Below are positions 51,476 to 60,088 of a DNA stretch of 64,000 bases, piece after piece (within the stretch, counting starts at the first letter, position 1; every line of letters begins with the position of its first letter). The notes under the pieces are model-generated. The model saw only the letters and a list, made by a program, of their open reading frames with translations, searched no databases and was not told the origin of the DNA. The position numbers were made by a program, and so were the translations under genes. Origin of the DNA: a virus; IMG/VR virus record IMGVR_UViG_3300003267_000287, positions 1 to 64,000 of that record. One strand, 5' to 3'.

Positions 51476-52015
51476 GTGACCGTCCGCAAGCACGACTACC
51501 GCAACCTGGAACGCGAGTACATCACGACCGATATCAGCATCCGGGCCCTCTGCCGCAAGCATGGAATCAAGGGCTACAGCTCGGTCGCCCAGTTCGCTCG
51601 GGAGAACGGCTGGGAGGAGAAGCGAGCCCGGATCCAGGGCCGCGCCCAGGACAAGCTGACGGAACGGGTCTCGGACCAGATCGCGGAGGCTGAAGCCTCG
51701 CTCATCGAGACCGTTCGCTCGGAGTGGATCACGGTCATCCGGGCCGCGACCTACAAGTTCGCCGAGGATCTGAAGGACCCGTCCTATCGGATCCGCGTCG
51801 ACGACCTCATCCGCCTGATCGAGAAGGGCCTGGTCCTCCTCGGTGAACCGAGCGATCGGACAGAGGAGCGCCATCTTGCACTCACCGGAACCCTCGAGGG
51901 ACTGGGACCCGACTTCTTCCGACGACTGGCTGAAAGCACTCGACCCGTCAAGTCTGTCGGACCAGGATCGGGAGATCCTCCACAGCTGGGCGCTGAGAAG
52001 CCTCGCCCGAACTGA
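51476..52015 (+). CDS. terS: Terminase small subunit (179 aa)
   Basis: GTG 51476. N-terminal helix-turn-helix (EYITTDISIRALCRKHGIKG ... VAQFARENGWEEKRARIQGR), a long helical oligomerisation region, and a tail overlapping the large subunit gene. This is the classic layout of small terminase proteins, which bind the packaging start site and recruit the large subunit. Adjacent to terL, with overlapping frames. Confidence 0.78.
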   Translation: MTVRKHDYRNLEREYITTDISIRALCRKHGIKGYSSVAQFARENGWEEKRARIQGRAQDKLTERVSDQIAEAEASLIETVRSEWITVIRAATYKFAEDLKDPSYRIRVDDLIRLIEKGLVLLGEPSDRTEERHLALTGTLEGLGPDFFRRLAESTRPVKSVGPGSGDPPQLGAEKPRPN

Positions 52016-53342
52016 CGTCTTCGCGTTCGGCGAGTACGTCTTCGGCTACGACGCCGCGGCCCACCATCGCGAGATGGTCGACGCGATCAACGCCGCCATC
52101 TCGACGCGGACCAACACGGTCATCCTCGAGCCCCGCGGTGGCGCGAAGACGACCTGGGGCAACACGATCAACCTCACCAAGCTGATCGCCGACAACCCCG
52201 ACATCCGGATCGGCCTGGTCTCGAACACCGCCAAGCAGGCCAACGACTTCAGCCGGGCGATCCGCTGGACGCTCGAGTCGAACCCGAAGATGCACGAGGT
52301 CTACGGCAACCTCGTGTCGACCTCGAAGTGGACCGACGTCGAGTGGCTCCGGGCTGAGAGCCGCTGGCACGGCTCCAAGGACGTCACGCTGTACGCGGCG
52401 GGCGCAGGCGGCGCGATCATCTCGAAGCGATTCGACGTGATCCTGTGCGACGACATTCTCGACGAGGAGAACTGCGCCAACATTGAGCAGCGCGAGAAGA
52501 TCGAGAACTGGTTCTTCAAGACGCTGATCCCGTGTCTCGTCCCAGATGGTGTGGTGATTGTTCTCGGCACCCGCTGGGCCGAAGAGGATCTGTACGAACG
52601 CCTGTCGACCCCGGTCGATCGCGGCGGCAAGGGCTGGCAGCTCCTGACCCGCAAGGCGCTCATCGAGCACCCCGACGGCGAGCTCGAGAGCTACTGGCCC
52701 GAGCACTGGCCGGTCGAGACGCTGCTCCAGAAGAAGATCGAGCTCGGGACGGCGCTCTTCTCGTGCGCCTACCAGAACGACATCTCGGGCCTGATGGCCG
52801 GGAACGTCTTCCGCAAGGAGTACTTCCAGTACTTCGACATGCTCGATCCGGACAAGAACTACACGATCCGGATGGGCGTCGACCTCGCCTCCTCAGAGAA
52901 GGAGCGGGCGGACTACACCGCGCGGGTCACGACGGCTGAGGACGACGAGGGCAACTTCTACGTCCTATCGGTCGCGCGCGACAAGCGCGAGACGCACCAC
53001 GCCGAGTTCGTGAACGACGGCTTCATGGCCTATCCGAACATGAACCTGGTGATCTGCGAGAGCCAGCAGTTCCAGTCGACCCTGATCCAGGAGGTCATGC
53101 GGGACTACCCGCGGATCCCGATCGAGGGCAAGAAGTCGGACGTCGACAAGGTGACCCGGGCCCGGGCCGTCGCCGCCAAGTTCGAGGGCCACAAGATCTT
53201 CCTCCGCCGAACCCTCAAGGACTCCGACTTCGAGCGGGAGCTGCTGAGCTTCCCCAAGGGCCACGACGACATGGTCGACGCCCTCGGCTTCTCGATGGAC
53301 CTTGGAGGCGGCGGCTTCATCTTCGGGAGCCTCCGCCGATGA
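51876..53342 (+). CDS. terL: Terminase large subunit (488 aa)
   Basis: TTG 51876 is preferred because GAGGAGCG lies 6 bases upstream; GTG 51843 has no ribosome site. Walker A EPRGGAKTT (about 85-93), Walker B FDVILCDDILDEE (186-198), coupling motif VLGTRWAEEDL. The nuclease acidic residues are GVDLASSE (Asp336), CESQQF (Glu395) and GHDDMVDALGF (Asp464/465). It packages DNA into the procapsid and cuts it. Confidence 0.95.
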   Translation: MHSPEPSRDWDPTSSDDWLKALDPSSLSDQDREILHSWALRSLARTDVFAFGEYVFGYDAAAHHREMVDAINAAISTRTNTVILEPRGGAKTTWGNTINLTKLIADNPDIRIGLVSNTAKQANDFSRAIRWTLESNPKMHEVYGNLVSTSKWTDVEWLRAESRWHGSKDVTLYAAGAGGAIISKRFDVILCDDILDEENCANIEQREKIENWFFKTLIPCLVPDGVVIVLGTRWAEEDLYERLSTPVDRGGKGWQLLTRKALIEHPDGELESYWPEHWPVETLLQKKIELGTALFSCAYQNDISGLMAGNVFRKEYFQYFDMLDPDKNYTIRMGVDLASSEKERADYTARVTTAEDDEGNFYVLSVARDKRETHHAEFVNDGFMAYPNMNLVICESQQFQSTLIQEVMRDYPRIPIEGKKSDVDKVTRARAVAAKFEGHKIFLRRTLKDSDFERELLSFPKGHDDMVDALGFSMDLGGGGFIFGSLRR

Positions 53343-53887
53343 CCAGATCCGAGTTCCAGCGGGGGCCCGCCCAGGATCATTACCACGACACGCTCGGCGT
53401 CGACGAGACGACGCCGTCTGGCGGCTTGCCGACGACGTGGGCCGTCGACGACAGGTCCATCAGCGTCGACGGTCGGGTTGACATCTACGGTTACGACGTC
53501 GAGTTTGACAACGGCCAACTGCTCTTCGGTGCTGACTCATACGCTGTCATCTCCGTTGGCGACACCCAGGTCGAGCTCACCCAGGACCGCCTGGCCTTCA
53601 CCGCTGGCGAGTCTGGATTCGACCTGAGCCAGGGTGGGGATCGCCAGACCACGCTGGTCATTTCGCCCGACGTCCCGACCGGACCGTCGAACGGTCGCCT
53701 CTGGCTCCAGATCAATCCCGGATCCGGGATCGGTCGGCTGTGGATTCATGGGGACGGCGCGTGGCACCGCCTCCTGACCGACAGCCCCGCCTACTGGGGC
53801 AACTTGCCCCAGACCGACCCAGCGGTGTTCGGCGAGCTCTGGGTTGATCCGAACGCCGACCACGTCGTCAAGGTGAGCCAGGGATGA
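53339..53887 (+). CDS. Virion-type protein with shared N-terminal tag, paralogue of 51020 (182 aa)
   Basis: ATG 53339 overlaps the terL stop. It begins MTRSEFQRGPAQDHYHDTLG, matching the 51020 gene, then diverges to a beta-rich body with tail-fibre-like repeats (VDIYGYDVEFDNGQLLFGAD, GDTQVELTQDRLAFTAGESG) and a C-terminal part with GRLWLQINPGSGIGRLWIHG. Probably a virion or assembly protein. Confidence 0.65.
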   Translation: MTRSEFQRGPAQDHYHDTLGVDETTPSGGLPTTWAVDDRSISVDGRVDIYGYDVEFDNGQLLFGADSYAVISVGDTQVELTQDRLAFTAGESGFDLSQGGDRQTTLVISPDVPTGPSNGRLWLQINPGSGIGRLWIHGDGAWHRLLTDSPAYWGNLPQTDPAVFGELWVDPNADHVVKVSQG

Positions 53888-54081
53888 GCGAGGTCGTCTT
53901 CCGCGACGGGAAGCGTGAGGTCCCGAACCATCTGGCTGCGTTGATGAGCGAGCTCGACACCTACAAGCTGACCTACGAGGAGGCGGTCGCCGCCGCCAAC
54001 AAGAAGCTCGTGTCGGATCACCTGGACAAGACGTTCGGGAAGATCGTCTCCCAGCACTTCGAGAACTGGCGGAGCCGATGA
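53884..54081 (+). CDS. Small acidic/helical protein before the portal (65 aa)
   Basis: ATG 53884 overlaps the previous stop. MSEVVFRDGKREVPNHLAAL, then helices (LTYEEAVAAANKKLVSDHLD). Overlaps the portal start (ATGA). A head-assembly helper is possible by position. Unknown. Confidence 0.6.
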   Translation: MSEVVFRDGKREVPNHLAALMSELDTYKLTYEEAVAAANKKLVSDHLDKTFGKIVSQHFENWRSR

Positions 54082-55415
54082 GTTGGATTGGCGAAGTCTG
54101 GAAGGCGGCGACCCGTCAGTCCAGTCCGAAGAACGTCCCGGCCTCGTCCGCGCTCGTCATGCAGGAGCGTGGCCGGGTCGCCAAAGCGAACGTCCAGCTC
54201 TTCCGTCACTGGGCTGAGCATTCGGAGTGGATCCGAGCGGCGATCAACGTCCGCAAGAACCAGGTCAGCTCGGCCGAGTGGGACATTGTCCCGTTCGATC
54301 CCCAGAAGCCGTACAGCGAAACGCTCAAGAACCAGATCAAGCAGATCTTCGACCGTCCCAACCCGTCAGCCGACAGCTTCCGCTCGTTCGTCGAGCCGGT
54401 TCTCGAAGACGTCCTGGTGCTCGATGCGGGCGTGGTCGAGAAGGTCAAGACGCTCCGCGGACAGGTCGCCCAGCTGTGGCCGGTCGATGGCGGGAAGATC
54501 CGCGTCAACTCGCTCTGGGACGGCGGAGAGGAGCCCCGGTACTACTGGTATCCGGACGGCTTCCTCCGGGCGGCGTTCAAGAACGAGGACATGCTCTACG
54601 TGATGGCCAACCCGGCGACGTACCGGGTGGTTGGCCTCGCTCCGCTCGAGACCCTGAAGCTGACCGTTGACGCGGAGCTGTCGGGGCATTCATACAACCA
54701 CCGTCAGGTCGTGAACGCGGCCCCGGATGGAATGCTCGATCTCGGCGAGGGGGCTCGTCCGGAGCAGGTCGAGCAGTTCAAGTCCTATTGGTTCAACGAG
54801 GTCGCAGGCAAAGGCGCGATGGCCTTTGTCGGCGGAACGAAGAACGCCAAGTTCATCCCGTTCCGCAGCTCGAACCGGGACATGCAGTTCCTCGAGTGGC
54901 AGCAGTACCTCGTTCGCAAGATCTGCGCGGTGTTCGGTCTCTCCCCCCAGGACCTCGGTCTGAGCTTTGATGTCAACCGAGCCAACGGCGAGGTTCTCCA
55001 GGAGAACACCGACGACCGCGGTATCCGACCCCTGATGGGCCTCCTCCAGGACTATTTCACGCGGGAAATCGTCTGGGACGAGGGCTTCGGCGGATCGGAC
55101 AACAACCTTGCCTTCCGGTTCACGCGCCTCAACCTGCGCGACTCGTTGGCTCAAGCCCAGGTCCAGAAGATCCAGCTCGCGGGTCTTCCGACACGCTCGA
55201 TCAACGAAGTCCGCAAGGAGCAGGGCCTCGAGCCGTGGGGTCCCGAGTTCGACATCCCGATGGTCGTGACCCCGACCGGCGCCGTCCGGCTCGACAAGGT
55301 TCCGACCGCGCAGGACGTCGTTGATGCAAAGCAGAAGCCGCCCGCCGGTTCGACAGGAGCGCCCGCTGAGGGACGAGCTTCCTCCGGGTCGAGCAGCAAG
55401 GGCATCGAGGAGTAA
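54078..55415 (+). CDS. Portal protein (445 aa)
   Basis: ATG 54078. It carries HK97/phi29-type portal features: N-terminal WIRAAINVRKNQVSSAEWDI, a central GKIRVNSLWDGG region, LAPLETLKLTVDAELSGHSY, RKICAVFGLSPQDLGLSFDV (the crown or wing helix motif), and NRANGEVLQENTDDRGI. The Pro/Ser-rich tail is disordered. It follows terL as expected and forms the dodecameric DNA gate and packaging channel. No capsid protease or major capsid gene follows within the window. Confidence 0.9.
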   Translation: MSWIGEVWKAATRQSSPKNVPASSALVMQERGRVAKANVQLFRHWAEHSEWIRAAINVRKNQVSSAEWDIVPFDPQKPYSETLKNQIKQIFDRPNPSADSFRSFVEPVLEDVLVLDAGVVEKVKTLRGQVAQLWPVDGGKIRVNSLWDGGEEPRYYWYPDGFLRAAFKNEDMLYVMANPATYRVVGLAPLETLKLTVDAELSGHSYNHRQVVNAAPDGMLDLGEGARPEQVEQFKSYWFNEVAGKGAMAFVGGTKNAKFIPFRSSNRDMQFLEWQQYLVRKICAVFGLSPQDLGLSFDVNRANGEVLQENTDDRGIRPLMGLLQDYFTREIVWDEGFGGSDNNLAFRFTRLNLRDSLAQAQVQKIQLAGLPTRSINEVRKEQGLEPWGPEFDIPMVVTPTGAVRLDKVPTAQDVVDAKQKPPAGSTGAPAEGRASSGSSSKGIEE

Positions 55416-55418
55416 CCA

Positions 55419-55904
55419 ATGGCTGCGTCTCTCTCCCTCCGGGTGTACACGAGCACCGGCCCGACCGAGTCGAGCTCGGTCTCGGGCGCCGACCTGATCA
55501 GCGCGGACAACGCGACCAACTCGCTGGCCAACCGCCAGGCGAACCCGATCACGGTCGGCACGAACAGCTACGAGAAGTGGCTCAAGCTCAAGATCGACAC
55601 CGCCCCCGCCAACGCCGTCACCAACTTCAAGATCTGGGGCGACGGCGCGGTGCAGACCTCGACCACGCTCGTCTTCACCGCCGCGTACGTGACCTATCAG
55701 CAGGGCACGACCGCGAGCTCGACGATCGCGAACACCACGTTCACGAACTTCACGTCGGGCAACAAGGCGACCTGGGACAGCGCGTCCTACAGCGCGACGA
55801 ACGCCACGACCAAGTTCGTCGTCTTCCAGCTCCAGGTCGACGCGACCGCTCCGGCGGGCAACTGGACCCAGGAGACCGTCAACTACAGCTACGACGAGAC
55901 GTAG
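55419..55904 (+). CDS. Ser/Thr-rich virion-type protein (161 aa)
   Basis: ATG 55419 with GAGGAG upstream. MAASLSLRVYTSTGPTESSS, strongly Ser/Thr/Asn-rich and beta-forming (TFTNFTSGNKATWDSASYSA). It resembles immunoglobulin-like decoration domains of phage heads. Its many Ser/Thr, beside glycosyltransferase genes, make it a good glycosylation target. Structural role inferred. Confidence 0.65.
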   Translation: MAASLSLRVYTSTGPTESSSVSGADLISADNATNSLANRQANPITVGTNSYEKWLKLKIDTAPANAVTNFKIWGDGAVQTSTTLVFTAAYVTYQQGTTASSTIANTTFTNFTSGNKATWDSASYSATNATTKFVVFQLQVDATAPAGNWTQETVNYSYDET

Positions 55905-55906
55905 AA

Positions 55907-55996
55907 ATGGACTGGCGATGGCTGGCCGTTCTGTTGCTCGTTCTGATCGTGCTGGTGTTGATCGGCGCGGTCCATTTCAGCTTCTCGGTCGGATAA
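55907..55996 (+). CDS. Tiny membrane peptide (29 aa)
   Basis: ATG 55907. MDWRWLAVLLLVLIVLVLIG then AVHFSFSVG: one hydrophobic helix. No ribosome site is obvious, but it lies 2 bases past the previous stop. Tentative; it may localise to the host membrane. Confidence 0.4.
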   Translation: MDWRWLAVLLLVLIVLVLIGAVHFSFSVG

Positions 55997-56016
55997 GCCG
56001 CTGGCGAGGAGGGAAT

Positions 56017-56697
56017 GTGTCGCTCGCCGTGCTCTGCCCCTCACGGGGTAGACCGGACAAAGCGGTCGAGTGCTATCGGTCGTTCCTCGATACGAAGCAC
56101 TCGGCCGACACCGAAATGCTGTTCGTCCTCGATGCCGACGACGACTTCGATTCGTATGCTGGGCTTCCATCGATCGTCGTGATGCCGACCGGTCGTCGCG
56201 GGATGACCGATCCGGTGAACACCGCCATCCGGAGCCTGTGGGATCGCTATGACATCGTCGGGTTCGTGGGAGACGACCATCGATTTCGGACCTCCGGCTG
56301 GGACCGCGTCTTCGTGGACCAGCTCGGACGGGCCGGTGGGGGCCTCGTTTACGGTAACGACAAGAACTGGCGGGACGGAGAGATCCCAACCCAGATCTTC
56401 GGTTCGGCCGCCATCTGGCGAGCCCTCGGCTGGATGGCGCTTCCAGCTTGTCAGCACCTCTATCTCGACAACGCCTGGCGTCACATCGGGGAGTCCCTGG
56501 AGCGGCTCTATTACTTCCCGGACGTGATCATCGAGCACATGCACCCGGCCTACGCGAAAGCGGAGTGGGACGAAGGCTATCGAGCTGTGAACAGCTCGGA
56601 GATGTACAACCACGATCGCGCGGCGTTCGAAGACTGGGTCGCTGGCTCCGCCTCGGAGGATCTCGACCGTGTCCGACGCGCCCTCGATCTCGCCTGA
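56017..56697 (+). CDS. GT-A-type glycosyltransferase (226 aa)
   Basis: GTG 56017 with GAGGAGGGAA upstream. MSLAVLCPSRGRPDKAVECY, then EMLFVLDADDDFDSYAG (DAD, the metal-binding DXD), DIVGFVGDDHRF, and YYFPDVIIEHMHPAYAKAEW. This is the family 2-like pattern used to transfer activated sugars. It is the first of three glycosyltransferase genes beside virion proteins. The substrate is unknown; possible targets are virion proteins or host surface. Confidence 0.78.
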   Translation: MSLAVLCPSRGRPDKAVECYRSFLDTKHSADTEMLFVLDADDDFDSYAGLPSIVVMPTGRRGMTDPVNTAIRSLWDRYDIVGFVGDDHRFRTSGWDRVFVDQLGRAGGGLVYGNDKNWRDGEIPTQIFGSAAIWRALGWMALPACQHLYLDNAWRHIGESLERLYYFPDVIIEHMHPAYAKAEWDEGYRAVNSSEMYNHDRAAFEDWVAGSASEDLDRVRRALDLA

Positions 56698-57466
56698 TCT
56701 GGCGATCATCACCGAGCAATCAGGGATCCCCGTTCCCAACCCCACGCCGTACAGCACGATCACCGTCGCGCTCGTGGCCTGGAACGAGGAAGCGCGCCTC
56801 GAGCCGCTCCTGATCTATCTCCGACCGTGGTTCGAGAAGATCGCGGTCGGCGTCCAGGCCAGCACCGATCGGACAGCGGAGATCGCGTCGGAGTACGCCG
56901 ACATCCTGGTCTTCGATGATCACCGGGGCTTTGGCGATGCGACCTTCGGGCCGCGGCTCCTGCCCCAGGTCCGATCAGAGTGGACCCTCAAGGTGGACTG
57001 CGATGAGATCCCCAGTGCTGATCTTCTGGACTCGCTCGGATCTGCGATCTGGCGAGCCGATCAGATCGGGCTCGACGGCTTCTGGATCCCCTTCCGGAGC
57101 GCCGTCGACGGCCAGGAGTACGAGGAGCAGCACAGCCATCTCCGCCTCTTTCGAACGCGAATTGGCTGGCCTGGAACGCTCCATTCGCGGCCGATGACCC
57201 AGAACACCGAGCTCTGGAACGTCGGGTATTTCCGCCACGATCGGACGCTCGACGAAATGATGCAGGACTACCTGCGGTACTGGCATGTCGGGCGGGGACA
57301 CTCGAGCTGGGAAGCTCACAACGCCGCGATGATGTTTCACGCCTGTCGCGGCACCGCCGAAGCCAAGGGCTGGGACTACGTTCAGTCGTTCAGCTGGTGG
57401 CCCGAGGTGGAGTCCATCGCCTTCACCTCAGAGAAGCCGTGGCTCACGGCAGAAGGAGTTCACTAA
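56669..57466 (+). CDS. Family 2-like glycosyltransferase (265 aa)
   Basis: GTG 56669, overlapping the first glycosyltransferase gene. TVALVAWNEEARLEPLLIYL, VQASTDRTAEIASEYADILV, WTLKVDCDEIPSADLL (DCD as DXD), and a Trp/His-rich C-terminal half (RYWHVGRGHSSWEAHNAAMM). A typical inverting glycosyltransferase core. It probably works with the neighbouring enzymes on a shared glycan. Substrate unknown. Confidence 0.8.
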   Translation: MSDAPSISPDLAIITEQSGIPVPNPTPYSTITVALVAWNEEARLEPLLIYLRPWFEKIAVGVQASTDRTAEIASEYADILVFDDHRGFGDATFGPRLLPQVRSEWTLKVDCDEIPSADLLDSLGSAIWRADQIGLDGFWIPFRSAVDGQEYEEQHSHLRLFRTRIGWPGTLHSRPMTQNTELWNVGYFRHDRTLDEMMQDYLRYWHVGRGHSSWEAHNAAMMFHACRGTAEAKGWDYVQSFSWWPEVESIAFTSEKPWLTAEGVH

Positions 57467-57792
57467 TGGCAGCTTCGATCGACATCGTCCCGGCGTCGGG
57501 CAGCGTTGTCTCGACGTCCTCGGCGTGCCGCGTGGAAGTGACCGGCGCTGATCAGAACGACGACAGCGCCTACACGACGGCGGTCTATCCCCAGAGCCCC
57601 GAGATGCGCTACTACCTGACGTTCGAGAAGTCCTCGACGATCCTCGGCAAGAGCTACGTCTTCGGGGTCAACGAGGACGGTGACCACACCTTCAACAACT
57701 ACATCTTCCCATCCAGCGGGTCGTGGACCATCCGGCTCAACGACGCGTCGGATGACTCGTCGGTCGCGACGAAGTCCGTCACCGTTTCCTGA
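57466..57792 (+). CDS. Small Ser/Thr-rich virion-type protein (108 aa)
   Basis: ATG 57466 overlaps the previous stop (TAATG). MAASIDIVPASGSVVSTSSA, then VYPQSPEMRYYLTFEKSSTI and WTIRLNDASDDSSVATKSVT. A beta-sandwich-like domain, rich in Ser/Thr, with the same MAAS start as the 55419 product. Perhaps a decoration or fibre domain and a glycosylation target. Confidence 0.65.
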   Translation: MAASIDIVPASGSVVSTSSACRVEVTGADQNDDSAYTTAVYPQSPEMRYYLTFEKSSTILGKSYVFGVNEDGDHTFNNYIFPSSGSWTIRLNDASDDSSVATKSVTVS

Positions 57793-57797
57793 CTCGC

Positions 57798-57830
57798 GGG
57801 CCCGCTGGGTTCCTCCTGCTCAGCGGGCCC
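57798..57830 (+). terminator. Perfect 10-bp hairpin after the 57466 gene
   Basis: GGGCCCGCTG (57798-57807) pairs with CAGCGGGCCC (57821-57830), loop 13, directly after the stop. It has no T-run. A likely partial terminator raising the ratio of upstream to downstream expression. Confidence 0.55.
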
Positions 57831-57872
57831 ACTTGATAGGAGGACGGGAGGTCGGCCGATGAGGGAGGCCGG

Positions 57873-58841
57873 ATGGACGGTCCGATGAGCAACGTCCTGG
57901 TGACAGGCGCCGCCGGGTTTCTTGGGCGTTGGTTTGTTCGAGCGCACCTGAAGCGCGGCGACTTCGTCATTGGCGTCGATGATCTGTCGAACCCGCACTC
58001 CTATTGGCCAGACGAGCTTGATCCACTTCGCCGCTACCAACTCGATGCAGCGACCTGGTTCGGGCGTGGGATCGGCCTCGCTCCCCAGGACCAGATCGGG
58101 CTGGTCAAGTGGGACATCGTCTACCACTTCGCGGCCCCTGTCGGCGGCCGCCTGAAGATCGAGTACGACCCGCTGTTCAACGCGAACAGCCTGGCCCTCG
58201 ACTCACTGTTCTTCCGCTGGGCGGTCGAGCGAGCCGCGATCGCGGTCTATCCGTCATCGTCGGCGGTCTACGGAGTGGCCCTTCAGGAGGGGTCGGGCCA
58301 GCTTCTCCGCGAGGGCGACTTCAACCCAGAGGACGCCAGCTGGATGGCGCCTGACGAGATCTACGGTCTGACCAAGCTGGTCGGCGAATATCTCGCCTGG
58401 AAATCCGCGAAGTACGGCCTGAATACGCTGTGTATTCGCCCGTTCAGTGGATATGGACCGGAGCAATCGCTCGAATATCCGATCCCGTCCATCCTGAAGC
58501 GCGCCAAGAACCGCGAGGACCCCCTCGTTGTCTGGGGAACCGGTGAACAGCGGCGCGACTTCATCTACGTCGAGGACCTGGTCAACGCCACGCTCGCTCG
58601 ACTCGATGCCGGAGTCCGGGGCTACCGGGCGATGAACATCGGCACCGGCAAGGGCGTCTCGTTCCGCCAGATCGCGCAAGCCGCGGCCAAGATCGCGGGC
58701 TACAGCCCGCAGATCCAGGTCGACCTGTCGAAACCGGCTGGGGTCAGTAGCCGATATGGCTCACCGGCCCTCATGCACCGCTTCTACACTCCATCTGTTT
58801 CCCTGGAAGAGGGCTTGGCCAGGGTGATGGAGGGGCTGTAA
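57873..58841 (+). CDS. NAD-dependent sugar epimerase/dehydratase (extended SDR, 322 aa)
   Basis: ATG 57873 with GAGGCCGG upstream (a second ATG four codons on is possible). TGAAGFLG (11-18) binds NAD(P); SSS-AVYG (about 128-134) and Tyr164-x-x-x-Lys168 (YGLTK) are catalytic. Typical of UDP-glucose 4-epimerase/dTDP-glucose dehydratase relatives, which prepare activated sugars. It sits among three glycosyltransferase genes and probably makes or alters their sugar donor. Confidence 0.88.
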   Translation: MDGPMSNVLVTGAAGFLGRWFVRAHLKRGDFVIGVDDLSNPHSYWPDELDPLRRYQLDAATWFGRGIGLAPQDQIGLVKWDIVYHFAAPVGGRLKIEYDPLFNANSLALDSLFFRWAVERAAIAVYPSSSAVYGVALQEGSGQLLREGDFNPEDASWMAPDEIYGLTKLVGEYLAWKSAKYGLNTLCIRPFSGYGPEQSLEYPIPSILKRAKNREDPLVVWGTGEQRRDFIYVEDLVNATLARLDAGVRGYRAMNIGTGKGVSFRQIAQAAAKIAGYSPQIQVDLSKPAGVSSRYGSPALMHRFYTPSVSLEEGLARVMEGL

Positions 58842-59689
58842 TGCCACAGGTTGTCCGTCTCGAGTCGTCTCCGGGCGGGGATCTTCAGATCCTGACGGGC
58901 CGTCGGCCCGGTGAGGCGATCGGAACCATCGCGATCCCGACCCGGGATCACGTCTCGGCGCCGCTGTTCATCAGCTTGATGAACACCGACTGGTCGTTCC
59001 TCGGCCCGAACGAGTGCGTCAACTGGTCGATCGTCCAGGGCTCGATGTTGCCGACGCAACGAAACGAGCTCGTCCAGCGGATGATCGGTGACTGGATCCT
59101 GTTCATCGACTCCGACATGGTCTTCGGGGTCGACGCCATCAAGCGGATCGTCGCCGTCCGAGACGAGCACGATCTCGACATGGTCGGCGGGCTGTGCTTC
59201 CAGCGGGTTGAGCCCCACCAGCCGACGCTGTACATGCGCGAGCAGCCCACCGAGGGCGGCTACAGCTTCCTCGAACGCTGGGACAGCGATCTCGTCGAGG
59301 TCGACGGGACCGGGATGGCGTTCATGCTCATCCACAAGCGGGTGTTCGAGCGGATCGTGCGGGTGTTCGACGAGCGCCCCTCGTTCGTCTGGCCACCCCA
59401 CGAGGAGCGGATCCGGACCAGGCCACCGGAGTTCTTCCGCTGGATCGGGAATGTCGGAGAGGATCTTCGGTTCTGCCAGGACGCCAAGGCGTCGGGCAGT
59501 CGGATTTTCGTCGACACCCGCATCGAAATTGGCCACGTCGGAACGGAGACGATCAACCGAACCACCTTCCTTCGGAGTCTCGCGACCCGAAATCGCGAGG
59601 CCGAGCGCGCTCGACAGCAACTCAACGATCGGCTGGGATTGCCGACGATGACAGCGGACGAGGCGCGAGGAGCACTCGGCCTTGAGTGA
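58841..59689 (+). CDS. Glycosyltransferase, GT2-like (282 aa)
   Basis: ATG 58841 overlaps the epimerase stop (TAATG). IAIPTRDHVSAPLFISLMNT, then DWILFIDSDMVFGVDAIKRI (DSD, the DXD at 90-92), RVEPHQPTLY, DGTGMAFMLIHKRVFERIVR and EDLRFCQDAKASGSRIFVDT. Resembles phage-encoded GT-A enzymes with glycan substrates. The third of the set; its target is unknown. Confidence 0.8.
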   Translation: MPQVVRLESSPGGDLQILTGRRPGEAIGTIAIPTRDHVSAPLFISLMNTDWSFLGPNECVNWSIVQGSMLPTQRNELVQRMIGDWILFIDSDMVFGVDAIKRIVAVRDEHDLDMVGGLCFQRVEPHQPTLYMREQPTEGGYSFLERWDSDLVEVDGTGMAFMLIHKRVFERIVRVFDERPSFVWPPHEERIRTRPPEFFRWIGNVGEDLRFCQDAKASGSRIFVDTRIEIGHVGTETINRTTFLRSLATRNREAERARQQLNDRLGLPTMTADEARGALGLE

Positions 59690-60077
59690 GATGGTGTTTC
59701 TGGGAACGACGCCGTACTTCCTAGTCCTGAGCGCCGAAGACGACGGGATCCACATCGACCTCGACGAGCCCCAGTGGGCGACGACGTACGCCGAGTGGAT
59801 GCGTCGTCCGTGCGTCTGGTTCCTCGTCCACAAGGAGACCCAGCAGCCGCTGCTCGCGGTCTGGGTCCATGAGGGCGACCAGCCCTACTACACCGCCCGC
59901 CACGTCGGGATTACGAGCTCGGCCGGTGGCAACGAGATCACCGCGTACGGGATCGGCAAGAAGCGGCCGGACGGCTCGATGGTCCGGCTGTGGGCCATGC
60001 CCAACGGCACGATCTGCGGAGGGGATGACGTCGACGATCTCGGCGTCCGGATGGTGAAAGCCCTCGGACCCAGATAG
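59682..60077 (+). CDS. Hypothetical protein (131 aa)
   Basis: TTG 59682 or ATG 59691 both work; GAGGAG lies upstream. MVFLGTTPYFLVLSAEDDGI, an aromatic middle (TYAEWMRRPCVWFLVHKETQ), then VWVHEGDQPYYTARHVGITS and MVRLWAMPNGTICGGDDVDD. Alpha/beta, no known family. It lies between the glycosyltransferase block and two exported proteins. Confidence 0.6.
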   Translation: MSEMVFLGTTPYFLVLSAEDDGIHIDLDEPQWATTYAEWMRRPCVWFLVHKETQQPLLAVWVHEGDQPYYTARHVGITSSAGGNEITAYGIGKKRPDGSMVRLWAMPNGTICGGDDVDDLGVRMVKALGPR

Positions 60078-60088
60078 GAGGTGTCGCC

